64,000 nucleotides of DNA from Gluconacetobacter dulcium (GCF_014174165.1 NZ_JABEQN010000021.1:1-64000), one strand, 5' to 3'. Shown: positions 16,755 through 28,728, counted from the stretch's first letter. Translations and numbers: made by a program. The notes: generated from the sequence alone by a model not told the origin.

Positions 16755-17651
16755 ATGTCGTTCGAGAGCATGAAGTCACAACTTTCTGCCAAGCCTGGTT
16801 TCATCGCCGCCCTTGACCAGAGCGGCGGCTCCACGCCCGGCGCGCTGGGCCATTACGGCATTCCCGAAAGCGCCTATAACGGCGACGACGAGATGTTCCG
16901 CCTGATGCACGAGATGCGCGTGCGCATCATCACGGCACCATCCTTCACCGGCGACAAGGTCATCGCCGCCATCCTGTTCGAGCGCACGATGGACGGGCTG
17001 GTCGGCGACAAGCAGGTTCCCGCCTATCTCTGGGAAGATCGCGGCGTCGTCCCGTTCCTGAAGGTCGACAAGGGGCTGGAAGAGGAAGTCGACGGCGTGC
17101 GGCTGATGAAGCCCATCCCCGGCCTGGACCCGCTGCTGGCCCGTGCCGTTAAGCTGGGCATCTACGGCACCAAGGAACGCTCGGTCATCAATTTGGCGAA
17201 CCAGGCCGGCATCGCCGCCATCGTGACGCAGCAGTTCGATCTGGCCCGCCAGATCGCCGCCCACGGCCTGGTGCCGATCCTGGAACCGGAAGTCCTGATC
17301 AAGAGCCCGCAGAAAGCTGCCGCCGAGGCGATCCTGCGTGACGAACTGGCACGCGGCCTGGACGCGCTGCCCGGCGACTATCAGGTGATGCTGAAGCTGA
17401 CGATCCCCGAGACTCCGGACCTGTATGTCGACCTGGTCCGCCACCCGCGCGTGCAGCGCGTCGTGGCGCTGTCCGGCGGCTACACGCTGGACGATGCGTG
17501 CACCCGCCTGTCAGCCAACCACGGCATGATCGCCAGCTTCTCCCGCGCCCTGGTCGGCGACCTGAAAGTGTCCATGACCGACGCCGAATTCGACGCCACC
17601 CTGGCAAAGGCGATCGACAAGATCTACCAGGCCTCCACCACCAAATCCTGA
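16755..17651 (+). CDS. class I fructose-bisphosphate aldolase
   Basis: A 298-residue Schiff-base aldolase cleaving fructose 1,6-bisphosphate. The N-terminus FIALDQSGGSTPGAL fits, as do VVPFLKVDKGLEEE, GTKERSVI and PILEPEVLIKSP, which match the bacterial class I FBA family. Lys in VMLKLTIPE is the probable Schiff-base lysine. The length agrees with the family. It stands alone. A terminator hairpin, itself part of a repeat element, begins 12 bases after the stop codon. Confidence 0.93.
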   Translation: MSFESMKSQLSAKPGFIAALDQSGGSTPGALGHYGIPESAYNGDDEMFRLMHEMRVRIITAPSFTGDKVIAAILFERTMDGLVGDKQVPAYLWEDRGVVPFLKVDKGLEEEVDGVRLMKPIPGLDPLLARAVKLGIYGTKERSVINLANQAGIAAIVTQQFDLARQIAAHGLVPILEPEVLIKSPQKAAAEAILRDELARGLDALPGDYQVMLKLTIPETPDLYVDLVRHPRVQRVVALSGGYTLDDACTRLSANHGMIASFSRALVGDLKVSMTDAEFDATLAKAIDKIYQASTTKS

Positions 17652-17812
17652 AACCTGCCTGGAAATGCGCGCTGGTGGCGATCCAGCGCGCATTTTCTGC
17701 GCTTCGCTGCTCACGGCCATCAAGGCCGCTCCGCTGCGATGCTCGAAAATACACGCCGGGCGCGGCCCAAGGGGCCGCTCTCGCTCACCAGCCCACATTT
17801 CCAGGCAGGTTT
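17651..17812. repeat. MITE-like element with 17-bp perfect terminal inverted repeats
   Basis: The sequence AAACCTGCCTGGAAATG at 17651-17667 is repeated as its exact reverse complement at 17796-17812, bounding a 162-bp unit that begins at the last base of the aldolase stop codon. The interior carries a 123-bp segment (about 17678-17800) present again downstream. No open frame of any length with known similarity is seen. The shape (short, long terminal inverted repeats, internally repeated) is that of a miniature inverted-repeat element. No target-site duplication was confirmed. Confidence 0.6.
17663..17696 (+). terminator. intrinsic terminator after the aldolase gene
   Basis: A 13-bp perfect stem (17663-17675 with 17683-17695, core ATGCGCGCTGG / CCAGCGCGCAT) with a 7-base loop. 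Its 3' arm ends in a short T run. It starts 12 bases after the aldolase stop and lies within the left half of the MITE-like element. Confidence 0.7.
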
Positions 17813-17838
17813 TCCAAGCAACCCGGAAACCCTCCCGC

Positions 17839-17961
17839 GCAATCCGGCGCGCATTCCCGGCGCTTCGCTGCTCACGGCCATCAAGGCCGCTCCGCTGCGA
17901 TGCTCGAAAATACACGCCGGGCGCGGCCCAAAGAGCCGCGCTCGCTCACCAGCCCACATTT
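17839..17961. repeat. second copy of the 123-bp repeat
   Basis: A direct repeat of 17678-17800 at an offset of 161 bases. The central part, from GCGCTTCGCTGCTCACGG through to AAAATACACGCCGGGCGC, is identical, with a few differences in the flanks. Unlike the first copy it lacks the 17-bp terminal inverted repeats, so it looks like a partial copy or decayed neighbour. No coding potential is convincing. Confidence 0.75.
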
Positions 17962-17986
17962 ACGGCATGACCGAGAGGCCGCCCGG

Positions 17987-18778
17987 TCACACCGTCACAT
18001 CAACCGGCCGAAAGCGCATCCGCTCCAGCGATCGGCGCGTCTCGGCGATCATAGTGCGCGGCGGCAGCAACAGGCCGGGCTCACCCAGACCGGCCACGGC
18101 ACCCGCCAGCAGCAGGACATTCCCCTCCCGTCCCTCGGCCTCCTCGAACAGGCGCACGTCGCCCCAAGGAGTCACCGCCCGTCCGGCGGTGACGGCGGCC
18201 CGACCGACCAGATCCGGCCGACCGGGCCCCTCGAACAGGTTCATCGCCAGGAATCCATCGTCCGCCAGACGGTAGGCCGCATCGGACAGGAAGCCCGCCC
18301 CCACCAGATGGCTGGGCACGACATCCCCCCGAAAGGCATCGACGACGATTGCGCCAAAACGTCGGGTCGCGGGCAACCCGCGCAGACAGGCCGCCCCATC
18401 CGTCAGATGGCACGGAATCCACGACGGCAGGCCGAAATGCTGCCGGGCAATGGCAAAGGCCAGCGGATTCACATCGACCAGTTCGACTGCCCGCTCCGCC
18501 CGGTCCAGCATGGTGGCCAGCGACCCGCCACCGCAGCCGATCACCAGAACCGGCTCATCCGGCCGGGTGCCCGCCGGGGTCTGCATCAGGAAGCCGAACA
18601 GCGCATGGATATAGGGCGCGTAACTGATGCCGTCGGCATCGCTCTCGCTCTGGCACCAGCCCTCCTGCCAGTAGATGCGGCTTTCAGTCCGAATATCCTC
18701 GCTGATCCAGATATCGCCCTGGTCGCTGCGATAATGGGCCAGCACTTCATGGTCGGGGGGGATAAAGGCTGCGGTCAT
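17987..18778 (-). CDS. spermidine-synthase-like methyltransferase-fold protein
   Basis: A 263-residue Rossmann-fold protein of the spermidine synthase/SAM methyltransferase superfamily. Motif I is EPVLVIGCGGGSLATML near residue 80, followed by VELVDVNPLAFAIARQHFG, and a motif IV-like IVVDAFRGDVVPSHL. The polyamine-synthase gatekeeper pattern is not clear, so true aminopropyl transfer is unproven. The start at 18778 is one base after the stop of the YoaK-family gene, placing it third in an mntR operon. Confidence 0.75.
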   Translation of the reverse strand: MTAAFIPPDHEVLAHYRSDQGDIWISEDIRTESRIYWQEGWCQSESDADGISYAPYIHALFGFLMQTPAGTRPDEPVLVIGCGGGSLATMLDRAERAVELVDVNPLAFAIARQHFGLPSWIPCHLTDGAACLRGLPATRRFGAIVVDAFRGDVVPSHLVGAGFLSDAAYRLADDGFLAMNLFEGPGRPDLVGRAAVTAGRAVTPWGDVRLFEEAEGREGNVLLLAGAVAGLGEPGLLLPPRTMIAETRRSLERMRFRPVDVTV

Positions 18779-18779
18779 G

Positions 18780-19529
18780 TCAGGCCACCGGTCCCGGCGG
18801 CGTCGCCCCCGACAACCGATCCCGCAGATCGGCCATCGCCCCCGGCAGCGCGAGCCAGACCAGGATCGGCGCCAGCCCGAGCAGCGCACCCGCCCGCCAC
18901 CAGCCATAGGCGAGCGCGCCGCCCACCCCACCACAGGCGAAGGACAGGACAATCCCGCCATGAAGCGCCAGCCGCTCGCGGACCTGCACCATACGGCCCG
19001 GATCGCCCGGCCGGCGCACGGCGTCCAGCCAGTCCGCGAGTTCGATCCCGAAATCGGTCAACATGCCGGTCATATGCGTCGTGCGCACCCGTGCGCCGGA
19101 AATGCGCGTGACCGTGGCGTTCTGCAATCCCATCAGGAAACTGAGCCCATAAGCCAGAACCAGCTCGCGCGGCCCGACCCGCAACGCGATATCCAGTGCC
19201 CCGAGCAGTGCCAGCAGCAGCGCCTCCAGCAGGATGCTGTAGGCATAGATGGCCGGGCGACCATGACGCCGACCGGCATTGACCAGAAAAGCCGACAGAA
19301 CCGCTCCCGCCACGAAAGCGGCGATCAGCCCCAGGCAGGCCACCGCCGACGACAGATCGACCGCGCGCAGGTCCATGGACAGGCGGGAGAGGTTGCCCGT
19401 CATGTTGGCCGAATAATACCCGACCGCGAGAAAGCCCGCCGCATTGACCGCACCGGCGACCGCCGCCAGCGAACAGCCCAGCCGGCGGTCCATGACGAAC
19501 GTTCTGGCTTCCCCCTCGCGCAGCAGCAT
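18780..19529 (-). CDS. DUF1275 (YoaK-like) membrane protein
   Basis: A 249-residue integral membrane protein with about six helices. The N-terminus AAVAGAVNAAGFLAVGYYSANMTGNLSRL (here quoted in parts: NAAGFLAVGYYSANMTGN) carries the hallmark SxxMTGN of the YoaK/DUF1275 family, and the motif recurs as HMTGMLTDFG. The function of the family is not established; a transporter or small-molecule channel has been proposed. It lies between mntR and the spermidine-synthase-like gene with one-base gaps, so the three form a tight operon. Confidence 0.85.
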   Translation of the reverse strand: MLLREGEARTFVMDRRLGCSLAAVAGAVNAAGFLAVGYYSANMTGNLSRLSMDLRAVDLSSAVACLGLIAAFVAGAVLSAFLVNAGRRHGRPAIYAYSILLEALLLALLGALDIALRVGPRELVLAYGLSFLMGLQNATVTRISGARVRTTHMTGMLTDFGIELADWLDAVRRPGDPGRMVQVRERLALHGGIVLSFACGGVGGALAYGWWRAGALLGLAPILVWLALPGAMADLRDRLSGATPPGPVA

Positions 19530-19530
19530 C

Positions 19531-20019
19531 CTACCCGCCCTGTGTCACCCCAGCCGCCATGAAGGATTGCAACCCGGCATCCAGCGCGCGCTCGAAGGCG
19601 GCAAGCGTCTCCTCGCTGGCATAATGCTCGATTCCCTCGGCATCGATACGCACATTCTCGGTGCTGATCCCCAGCGCGGCCAGAAAGGATTCGACGATCC
19701 GATGCCTTCGGCGCACATCCATCGCCAGCGACGCACCGGCCTCGGTCAGGAACACCCCGCGATAGGGCTTCTGCGTCACGAGCCCCTCATTGGCCAGCCG
19801 GGCCAGCATCTTCGCCACCGTGGGCTGGGAAACGCCCAGCCGCGCGGCGATATCGACCTGCCGGGCCTCCATGCCCTCGGCGAGCAGATCAGCGATCAGT
19901 TCGACATAATCCTCGACCAGAACATTGCGGCGAGCCGCACGATTGGCCCGAAATCCCTCGGATTGCGCCTTCGCGTCCACGATACGCGGCGCTTTGGCGG
20001 CCCCCGCTTGTCTTTTCAA
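19531..20019 (-). CDS. mntR: manganese-responsive regulator MntR (DtxR family)
   Basis: A 162-residue metalloregulator that represses Mn uptake genes when Mn(II) is bound. The winged-helix domain (residues about 30-95, VEDYVELIADLL, then VDIAARLGVSQPTVAKMLARL) is followed by the metal-binding dimer domain with RHRIVESFLAALGI and EGIEHYASEETLAAFE, the proteobacterial MntR signature. The long basic N-terminal extension is typical of Gram-negative copies. No mntH is present nearby. The gene heads an operon with a YoaK-like membrane protein and a methyltransferase-fold protein, an unusual partner set. Confidence 0.92.
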   Translation of the reverse strand: MKRQAGAAKAPRIVDAKAQSEGFRANRAARRNVLVEDYVELIADLLAEGMEARQVDIAARLGVSQPTVAKMLARLANEGLVTQKPYRGVFLTEAGASLAMDVRRRHRIVESFLAALGISTENVRIDAEGIEHYASEETLAAFERALDAGLQSFMAAGVTQGG

Positions 20020-20124
20020 TGCATCCCTCGCGGCCAGACAATATTCTCAGAAGCATAAAACATTCCTTCCCTTCAGTCCATCCAGGCGGAATGCGACGGC
20101 CACGACAAACCAGCCGAGATCCTT

Positions 20125-21573
20125 CTACAACAGAGGAGTCGCACCCGTTTCCACGGCTGCCGCCGGGCCGGCAGCGGCCGATGCCTTCTCATCCAGCACA
20201 CGGGATTTCGGGGCCTCGAACGCCCATGACACGCCCTCCGGCTCATAGCGATACGTCACCGCCGCCCCGATGACGGCCCGCGGATTCCGCTCAATCACGG
20301 CCGTACCGAACCCCTGGCGGACGGGCGCCTTCACTCTGGGGCCGCCACTTTCCTGCCAGACCAGCCGAAAACGATCGCCATCGTTCCGCTCCAGCACCGC
20401 CCAGTCTATCGCCACCGTCCCGGTATCGTTCGACAGCGCGCCGTATTTAATGGCGTTGGTCGTCAGTTCAAAGATCGCCAGCCCCAGCCGTTCCGCCGTC
20501 TCGGGCAGCAGGCGCAATCCGCCCACACCATGCAGCAGCAGGCGTTTCTGGTTCACGTCGCCGATCACCGCCGTCTGCGAAGCCAGCAGCTTTTCGATCG
20601 TGATCCCCGACCATTGCCCATTGATCAGCAGCTCCTGGTTCCGCGCGATCGCAGCAATGCGCTGGCCGAGAATCGCCACGAACGGCGCCTGCGGGTCCGG
20701 CACGGTCCGCCGGATCAGCGCCTGGACCACGGCGAGCATGTTCTTCGACCGGTGCGCCAGTTCATGCAACAGCAGCGCGATCCGGCGTTCGCTGGCACGC
20801 TGCACGGTCACATCACGCGAGACGCACAGAATGGCCTCGACATCCTCGTCGGCGTTTTTCAGCGGCGTCAGCATATTGTCCCAATGGCGCGGGTCCTGAC
20901 CCGGCAACTGGCTGATCCCGAGAAAACGCGCATTCTCCCCCTGCTTCGCCTTCAATAGCGCCTGGCGCCCCGCCTGATGCGCTTCCCTGGGCAGCAGATG
21001 CAGCCAGTCCATGCCGAAACCTGAGTCTTCGCCCACATTCAGCGCCACGCAGCCGGCCCGGTTCATGCGCGCCAGCGTCCCATCCGGCCGGACAAGCTTG
21101 ATGCAGTCGACGCTGATATCGAGCATTTCCCGCTGTAACCGGCTGTCGCGCAGAAGCGCCAGTTCACGGCGCTTTCGGGCATGGATATCCGTCAGGCTCA
21201 AGAGCCAGCGGCGCCCCCCATCCAGCCCCTCGGGCAACGGGCACACCCTCAGCAGAAACCAGCGTGCCCCATCGACCGGATGCAGGATGCGCAGATCAGC
21301 CTCGAACGTGCCGCCGGCCAGCATAGCCTCCCGCATCGCCGGGTCGAACTGGCGCTGATCGGCGGGAAGAACCCATTCCATCCATCGGGACGAAGCAAAG
21401 TCCGCTGTCCCGTATTCTCTCCAGACCCTGTTGAAATATTCATGCCGACCGTCGTCTCCGCAGACGCAAACCATATCCGGAACAAGGTCGAGAGAACTAT
21501 ATCGGTCTTCAGAAAAAGCTTTTTTCTCTTTCGACATGCGTACTTCCGACTGTTTGGCCGGTGTCTGGGCCAC
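20125..21573 (-). CDS. PAS-containing HWE-family sensor histidine kinase
   Basis: A 482-residue soluble kinase. It has two PAS-like segments (about 28-130, with PDMVCVCGDDGRHEYFNRVW, and about 150-265, ending in ILCVSRDVT), then the phospho-acceptor domain with LLLHELAHRSKNMLAVVQAL (His in HRSKN). This is followed by the N-box ELTTNAIKYGAL and the C-terminal GVSWAFEAP, the W-E-type ending of the HWE family. No membrane segment and no response regulator are adjacent. Related kinases sense light or redox and control the general stress response in alphaproteobacteria. No flavin Cys motif was seen, so the signal is unknown. Confidence 0.88.
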   Translation of the reverse strand: MAQTPAKQSEVRMSKEKKAFSEDRYSSLDLVPDMVCVCGDDGRHEYFNRVWREYGTADFASSRWMEWVLPADQRQFDPAMREAMLAGGTFEADLRILHPVDGARWFLLRVCPLPEGLDGGRRWLLSLTDIHARKRRELALLRDSRLQREMLDISVDCIKLVRPDGTLARMNRAGCVALNVGEDSGFGMDWLHLLPREAHQAGRQALLKAKQGENARFLGISQLPGQDPRHWDNMLTPLKNADEDVEAILCVSRDVTVQRASERRIALLLHELAHRSKNMLAVVQALIRRTVPDPQAPFVAILGQRIAAIARNQELLINGQWSGITIEKLLASQTAVIGDVNQKRLLLHGVGGLRLLPETAERLGLAIFELTTNAIKYGALSNDTGTVAIDWAVLERNDGDRFRLVWQESGGPRVKAPVRQGFGTAVIERNPRAVIGAAVTYRYEPEGVSWAFEAPKSRVLDEKASAAAGPAAAVETGATPLL

Positions 21574-21743
21574 CCGATATTACCCCAATAAATATAACAA
21601 ATTATGGCAATATGCTCCCCTCGAAAGAAATTCATCCATCATATTGAATTATTTATAAATTCCTCCACCACGACATACCATGCGCCCCCATGCCGGAGGG
21701 CATGCCGGTTGCTGTGGCCGCGGCTTCCTGCCATGCAGGCCCG

Positions 21744-22859
21744 ATGACGCAAGACCGGGATTTCGAGATCTTCCTCGCCACAGCACCGGGCCAGGAAGAC
21801 GCACTGTGTGGCGAAATACGCCTGAAGGGCTTCAGGCAGCCCCATGCCGTTCCCGGCGGCGTCGTCATCAGGGGCGGCTGGCCGGAAGTCTGGCGGGCCA
21901 ATCTCTGGGTCCGGGGGGCCAATCGTATCCTGGCGCGCATCGACGCCTTCAAGGTCGTCCATCTCGCCCAGCTCGACCACCGCGCGCGGCTGGTGCCGTG
22001 GGCCGGCCTCCTGCGCCCCGATATCCCCTTCCGGGTCGAAGCATCCTGCACCGGGTCGCGCATCTACCACGCCGGCGCCGCCGCCGAACGGATCGAGAAT
22101 GCGATCCGCAGGACCATCGGCGCCCCCTGCTCACCCGATGCCGACCTCACGATCCGGGTCAGGATCGACCACGATCTCTGCACGATCAGCATCGACAGTT
22201 CCGGGGACCTGCTGCACCGGCGCGGCCACAAGCAGGCCGTCAACCGTGCCCCCATGCGCGAAACCATGGCCTCGCTCTTCCTCCTGCAATGCGGCTATGA
22301 CGGCAACGAGCCGGTATTCGACCCGATGTGCGGCTCGGGCACCTTCGTCATCGAAGCAGCCGAGATCGCGGCCCGGCTCAATCCCGGCCGCTCGCGCCAT
22401 TTCGCGTTCGAGCACCTGGCCAATTTCGACGAAGCCGCCTGGCGGAAAATGCGCGACGTCAAAAGCATGCGCACACCGACATCCCGCTCCTACGGCAGCG
22501 ACCGCGACGCCGGGGCCATCACCATGAGCCGCGCGAACGCCGAACGCGCGGGCGTCACCCCCTGGACGACGTTCCAGCAGACCCCGATCAGCGACATCCG
22601 CCCCCCCTGCGACACGCCGGGACTGGTCATCGTCAATCCCCCCTACGGCACCCGCATCGGCGACAGAAAAGCCCTGCTCCCCCTCTACCGCGCGTTGGGG
22701 CGCACGCTGGCGACCCATTTCAGCGGCTGGCGCGTCGGCCTCGTCACAACCGAATCCGGCCTGGCCCATGCCACCGGCCTGCCCTTCCTGCCCAACACCG
22801 CGCCAATACCGCATGGCGGCCTGCGCGTAACGCTGTTCCAGACCGCTCCCCTCGCCTGA
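21744..22859 (+). CDS. THUMP-domain class I SAM RNA methyltransferase (RlmL/YpsC-like)
   Basis: A 371-residue methyltransferase. The N-terminal part (about 1-150) is the ferredoxin-like plus THUMP RNA-binding region. The catalytic domain has motif I in VFDPMCGSGTFVIEAAEIA and the target-base motif IV IVNPPYGTRIG, as in the RlmL N-terminal/YpsC group that modifies guanine N2 in 23S rRNA. MTQDRDFEIF at 21744 is taken as the start because it matches the family N-terminus. The frame is open 54 bases further upstream. The preceding 170 bases, AT-rich, should hold promoters for this gene and the divergent kinase. Confidence 0.87.
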   Translation: MTQDRDFEIFLATAPGQEDALCGEIRLKGFRQPHAVPGGVVIRGGWPEVWRANLWVRGANRILARIDAFKVVHLAQLDHRARLVPWAGLLRPDIPFRVEASCTGSRIYHAGAAAERIENAIRRTIGAPCSPDADLTIRVRIDHDLCTISIDSSGDLLHRRGHKQAVNRAPMRETMASLFLLQCGYDGNEPVFDPMCGSGTFVIEAAEIAARLNPGRSRHFAFEHLANFDEAAWRKMRDVKSMRTPTSRSYGSDRDAGAITMSRANAERAGVTPWTTFQQTPISDIRPPCDTPGLVIVNPPYGTRIGDRKALLPLYRALGRTLATHFSGWRVGLVTTESGLAHATGLPFLPNTAPIPHGGLRVTLFQTAPLA

Positions 22860-22958
22860 TATTCTGGAGGGAAAGCGGCCGTCCGGCCCGCCCCACGAGG
22901 CTTCCGACGCAGCCTCCCAGCCTTTCGCGTGCGGATTCCCAGCCATGATGGCCCTGCC

Positions 22959-23837
22959 ATGATCGACATTCGACAGATGCGCTATTTCGTCGTGCTGGCC
23001 GAAACGCTGCATTTCGGGCGCGCGGCCGAACGCCTGCATCTGAGCCAGCCGCCCCTCAGCCGCCAGATCGCGGCTTTGGAGAAGGAACTGGGCGTCCGCC
23101 TGCTCGAACGCAACTCACGCCACGCGACCCTCACCCGTGCCGGCCAGCGTTTCCTCGACGATTCCAAGGCGGTCCTGGCCGCGTTCGATCAGGCCTGCGC
23201 CAACGCCCAGCTCGCGGAACACGGCCAGCTTGGCGAGCTTTCCATCGGCTTCATGATGTATGCCACCTACACGGTGATCCCCAGCCTCGTGCGCCGTTAC
23301 GTGGCGCATTATCCCATGGTCCATACCCGGCTGCGCGAGGTCATTCCGGGCTCGCTCGCCGCCGACATCTTGGCGGGCCGTTTCGACGCGGGGATCATGT
23401 TCGATCCCGGCTTCATTCGCGGGCTGCAAACAAGCGCGATCCTCAGCGAACCGCTCTGCCTGGCCGTGCCGGCGAACCACCCGCTCGCCCTCCGCGCGCG
23501 GATCGAAGCCAGGGACCTGGAAGACGAACCCCTGCTCGCGGCACCGGTCGAGGTCTCCACGATGCTGCGGGAGGCCATCATCCGATATTGCCGATCAGGC
23601 GGTTTCGAGCCGATCATCCGGCTGGAAACGCAATATCAGCATACGATCGTCAATCTGGTCGCCGAAGGGCTGGGCGTCGCCCTGGTCCCCGCCGGAATCC
23701 GGAAAGCGAGCAGCGGCGGCGTCGTTTTCCGTGATCTCGACAACGCACCGATCGTCAATCACGTCGTGGCCTGGCGACCCGGCAACCTGAACCCCGCGCT
23801 CACACCGTTCCTCGCGGAATGCGAACGCAGATTATAA
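22959..23837 (+). CDS. LysR-family transcriptional regulator (CatR/BenM-like)
   Basis: A 292-residue LysR regulator. The N-terminal winged helix reads MIDIRQMRYFVVLAETLHFG and LHLSQPPLSRQIAALEKELG (residues 1-60), followed by a periplasmic-binding-like effector domain to the C-terminus. The LHFGRAAERLHLSQPPLS pattern is typical of aromatic-catabolism regulators of the CatR/BenM group. No such operon lies beside it; the neighbours are a methyltransferase gene and tag, so its target is elsewhere or not identified. MIDIRQ at 22959 is the family start, and the frame is open 30 bases upstream. Confidence 0.88.
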   Translation: MIDIRQMRYFVVLAETLHFGRAAERLHLSQPPLSRQIAALEKELGVRLLERNSRHATLTRAGQRFLDDSKAVLAAFDQACANAQLAEHGQLGELSIGFMMYATYTVIPSLVRRYVAHYPMVHTRLREVIPGSLAADILAGRFDAGIMFDPGFIRGLQTSAILSEPLCLAVPANHPLALRARIEARDLEDEPLLAAPVEVSTMLREAIIRYCRSGGFEPIIRLETQYQHTIVNLVAEGLGVALVPAGIRKASSGGVVFRDLDNAPIVNHVVAWRPGNLNPALTPFLAECERRL

Positions 23838-23901
23838 AAAGATTATAAAAAGTCAGGACGGCCGGCACCGCACGCCACGGGTACGAACGACACCCCGCTC
23901 T

Positions 23902-24492
23902 TCACCCCGCGCCCTGCCGACGATGGCGAAAGCACGCGGGATCATGGTCGTCGATCATGCCGACAGCCTGCATCCAGGCATAAACGATCACCGGCCCGAC
24001 GAACCGGAACCCCCGCGCCTTGAGCGCCTTCGCCATCGCCTGCGACAAGGGCGACTGCGCCAAGACCGCCCCGGTCATGTTCCGCACCGGCGCCTCCGGC
24101 ACCATGCTCCAGGCAAAGTCGGCGAAATCCTCCCCGCGTTCCATCATCGCCAGATAGGCCCGCGCATTGCCGATCGTCGCCTCGATCTTGGCGCGCGCCC
24201 GGATAATTCCGGGGTCCGCCATCAGGCGCTCCACGTCCGCCGCCCCGAAACCCGCGACCCGCTCGGGATCGAACCCCGCGAACGCGCGCCGAAATCCCTC
24301 CCGCCGCCGCAGCACGATCAGCCAGGACAGACCGGCCTGGAACCCTTCCAGACACAGCATTTCCCACAGCATCCGGCTGTCATGCACCGGCACGCCCCAT
24401 TCCTGGTCGTGATAGGCCCGCAGCAACGGGTCCGTCTGCGCCCATCGGCAGCGGGTCACGGCAGGCGTTCCGGCAACGGCGTCATCATCCAT
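23902..24492 (-). CDS. tag: DNA-3-methyladenine glycosylase I
   Basis: A 196-residue base-excision repair enzyme that removes 3-methyladenine. Family features are all visible: RCRWAQTDPLLRAYHDQEWG at the N-terminus (the Cys and His are Zn ligands), LEGFQAGLSWLIVLRRR with the conserved catalytic-region Glu, and the C-terminal VIYAWMQAVGMIDDHDPACF supplying the other Zn ligands His and Cys. The start at 24492 (MDDDAVAG) gives the family length, although the frame stays open upstream. It is separated by about 65 bases from the thioesterase gene on the same strand. Confidence 0.93.
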   Translation of the reverse strand: MDDDAVAGTPAVTRCRWAQTDPLLRAYHDQEWGVPVHDSRMLWEMLCLEGFQAGLSWLIVLRRREGFRRAFAGFDPERVAGFGAADVERLMADPGIIRARAKIEATIGNARAYLAMMERGEDFADFAWSMVPEAPVRNMTGAVLAQSPLSQAMAKALKARGFRFVGPVIVYAWMQAVGMIDDHDPACFRHRRQGAG

Positions 24493-24557
24493 TCCGGTCC
24501 TATAGCACGGAGGCCGCCCCCACGAACCCCGCCCGACGCCAAAGTCCCCGGCGTCGC

Positions 24558-24944
24558 CTACACGGCCACCTGGCGCGGCCGTCCCTCCGCATCCAGCGCG
24601 ACGAACACGAAACAGCCCTGTGTCACCTTCTGGATTTCCGTCGTATGCCGGACCCGCCGCCAGGCCTGAACGTCGATCGTCATCGAGGTCCGCCCCACCT
24701 TCAGCAGACGGGTATAAATACTGACCTCGTCCCCCACGGCGACGGGATGGTGAAACACCACCCCGTCGATCGCCACCGTGGCACACCGCCCCCGCGCGGT
24801 CAGCGCGGCGGTCGTGCTGGCGGCCAGATCCATCTGCGACATCAGCCAGCCACCGAAAATATCGCCCGAGGGATTGGTATCGCTTGGCATCGCCACGACC
24901 CGGATCGTCAGCTTCCCGTCATCAATCGTCAGTTCTTCAGTCAT
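24558..24944 (-). CDS. acyl-CoA thioesterase (YciA-type hotdog fold)
   Basis: A 128-residue single hotdog-domain thioesterase. The motif SGDIFGGWLMSQMDLAAS near residue 26 contains the conserved Asp of YciA/YbgC-like acyl-CoA thioesterases, and VVFHHPVAVGDEVSIY and KVGRTSMTIDVQAW follow in family order. It hydrolyses acyl-CoA to free acid and CoA, relieving CoA trapping. It is the last gene of the fatty-acid oxidation operon, 25 bases after the AarC-type gene, which fits overflow control. The start at 24944 (MTEELTIDD) is preferred over a frame open to 25061. Confidence 0.88.
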   Translation of the reverse strand: MTEELTIDDGKLTIRVVAMPSDTNPSGDIFGGWLMSQMDLAASTTAALTARGRCATVAIDGVVFHHPVAVGDEVSIYTRLLKVGRTSMTIDVQAWRRVRHTTEIQKVTQGCFVFVALDAEGRPRQVAV

Positions 24945-24969
24945 ATCCACCTCTCTCGAAACCCTGCCG

Positions 24970-27721
<2,752 letters not shown>

Positions 27722-27754
27722 GATGTCTCTTCCTCGTCGCGCTGACCCGACCGG

Positions 27755-28690
27755 TCAGCCAAGCGCCTTTTCCAGTTCGGGAACGATCTCGAACAGATCG
27801 CCGACGATGCCGTAATCGGCCACCTGGAAGATCGGCGCATCCTCATCCTTGTTGATCGCCACGATCACTTTCGAGTCCTTCATGCCGGCCAGATGCTGGA
27901 TCGCCCCGGAAATGCCCAGCGCGATATACAGGTCGGGCGCCACGACCTTGCCGGTCTGGCCCACCTGTAGGTCATTGGCGGCGTATCCGGCATCGACCGC
28001 CGCGCGCGACGCGCCGATGGCGGCATGCAGCCGTTGCGCGAGCGGACCGAGAACCTCCTGGAACTTTTCGGCCGATCCCAGCGCCCGCCCGCCGGAGACG
28101 ACGATCCGGGCCGACGCCAGATCCGGCCGGTCGCTGCTGCTCAGCGTCTCGCCCGCGAAGCGCGCCCGCCAGTCGCCCTCGGGCACCCCCACCGCCTCGA
28201 CCGGCGCGGCAGCGTCGCCCACCCCGGCGGCGGAAAAGGCCGATGTCCGGATCGTCAGAAGTGTCTTTTCATCCGTGCTCTGCACCACGGCGACCGCATT
28301 GCCGGCATAGATCGGTCGCTCGAACGTATCCGGCGAAACCACCCGCACCACATCGGAAACCTGCATCACGTCGAGCAGCGCCGCGACACGCGGTAGCACA
28401 TCCTTGCCGCCGGAGGTCGCCGGCGCGGCGATCACCCGATACCCCCCGGCCAGCGACAGAACGAGCGCGGCCACCGGCTCGGCCAGCCCGTGCGCGAACG
28501 CCTCGTCATCCGCCAGGAGCACCCGCCCCACGCCTTGCAGTTTCGCAGCCTGCGCGGCCACCGGGCCGGCCTGATGTCCCGCGACCAGAACATGCACCGC
28601 ATCGTCGATCGCCCCCAGCGCGCTCAGGGCGCGGGCCGTCGCGTCGGAGAGCACGCGATTGTCGTGATCCGCGATAAGAAGTGTCGTCAT
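27755..28690 (-). CDS. etfA: electron transfer flavoprotein subunit alpha
   Basis: A 311-residue ETF alpha subunit that binds FAD and passes electrons from acyl-CoA dehydrogenase to ETF-QO. The FAD domain at the C-terminus is clear: [37 protein letters not shown] and [17 protein letters not shown]. It starts with [11 protein letters not shown] at 28690, 38 bases after etfB ends, giving the typical etfB-etfA order. The frame is open further upstream, but the family N-terminus fixes the start. Confidence 0.95.
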   Translation of the reverse strand: MTTLLIADHDNRVLSDATARALSALGAIDDAVHVLVAGHQAGPVAAQAAKLQGVGRVLLADDEAFAHGLAEPVAALVLSLAGGYRVIAAPATSGGKDVLPRVAALLDVMQVSDVVRVVSPDTFERPIYAGNAVAVVQSTDEKTLLTIRTSAFSAAGVGDAAAPVEAVGVPEGDWRARFAGETLSSSDRPDLASARIVVSGGRALGSAEKFQEVLGPLAQRLHAAIGASRAAVDAGYAANDLQVGQTGKVVAPDLYIALGISGAIQHLAGMKDSKVIVAINKDEDAPIFQVADYGIVGDLFEIVPELEKALG

Positions 28691-28728
28691 ACCGATCTCC
28701 GCCCTCACGCGGTTGCAAAGGAAACGTG

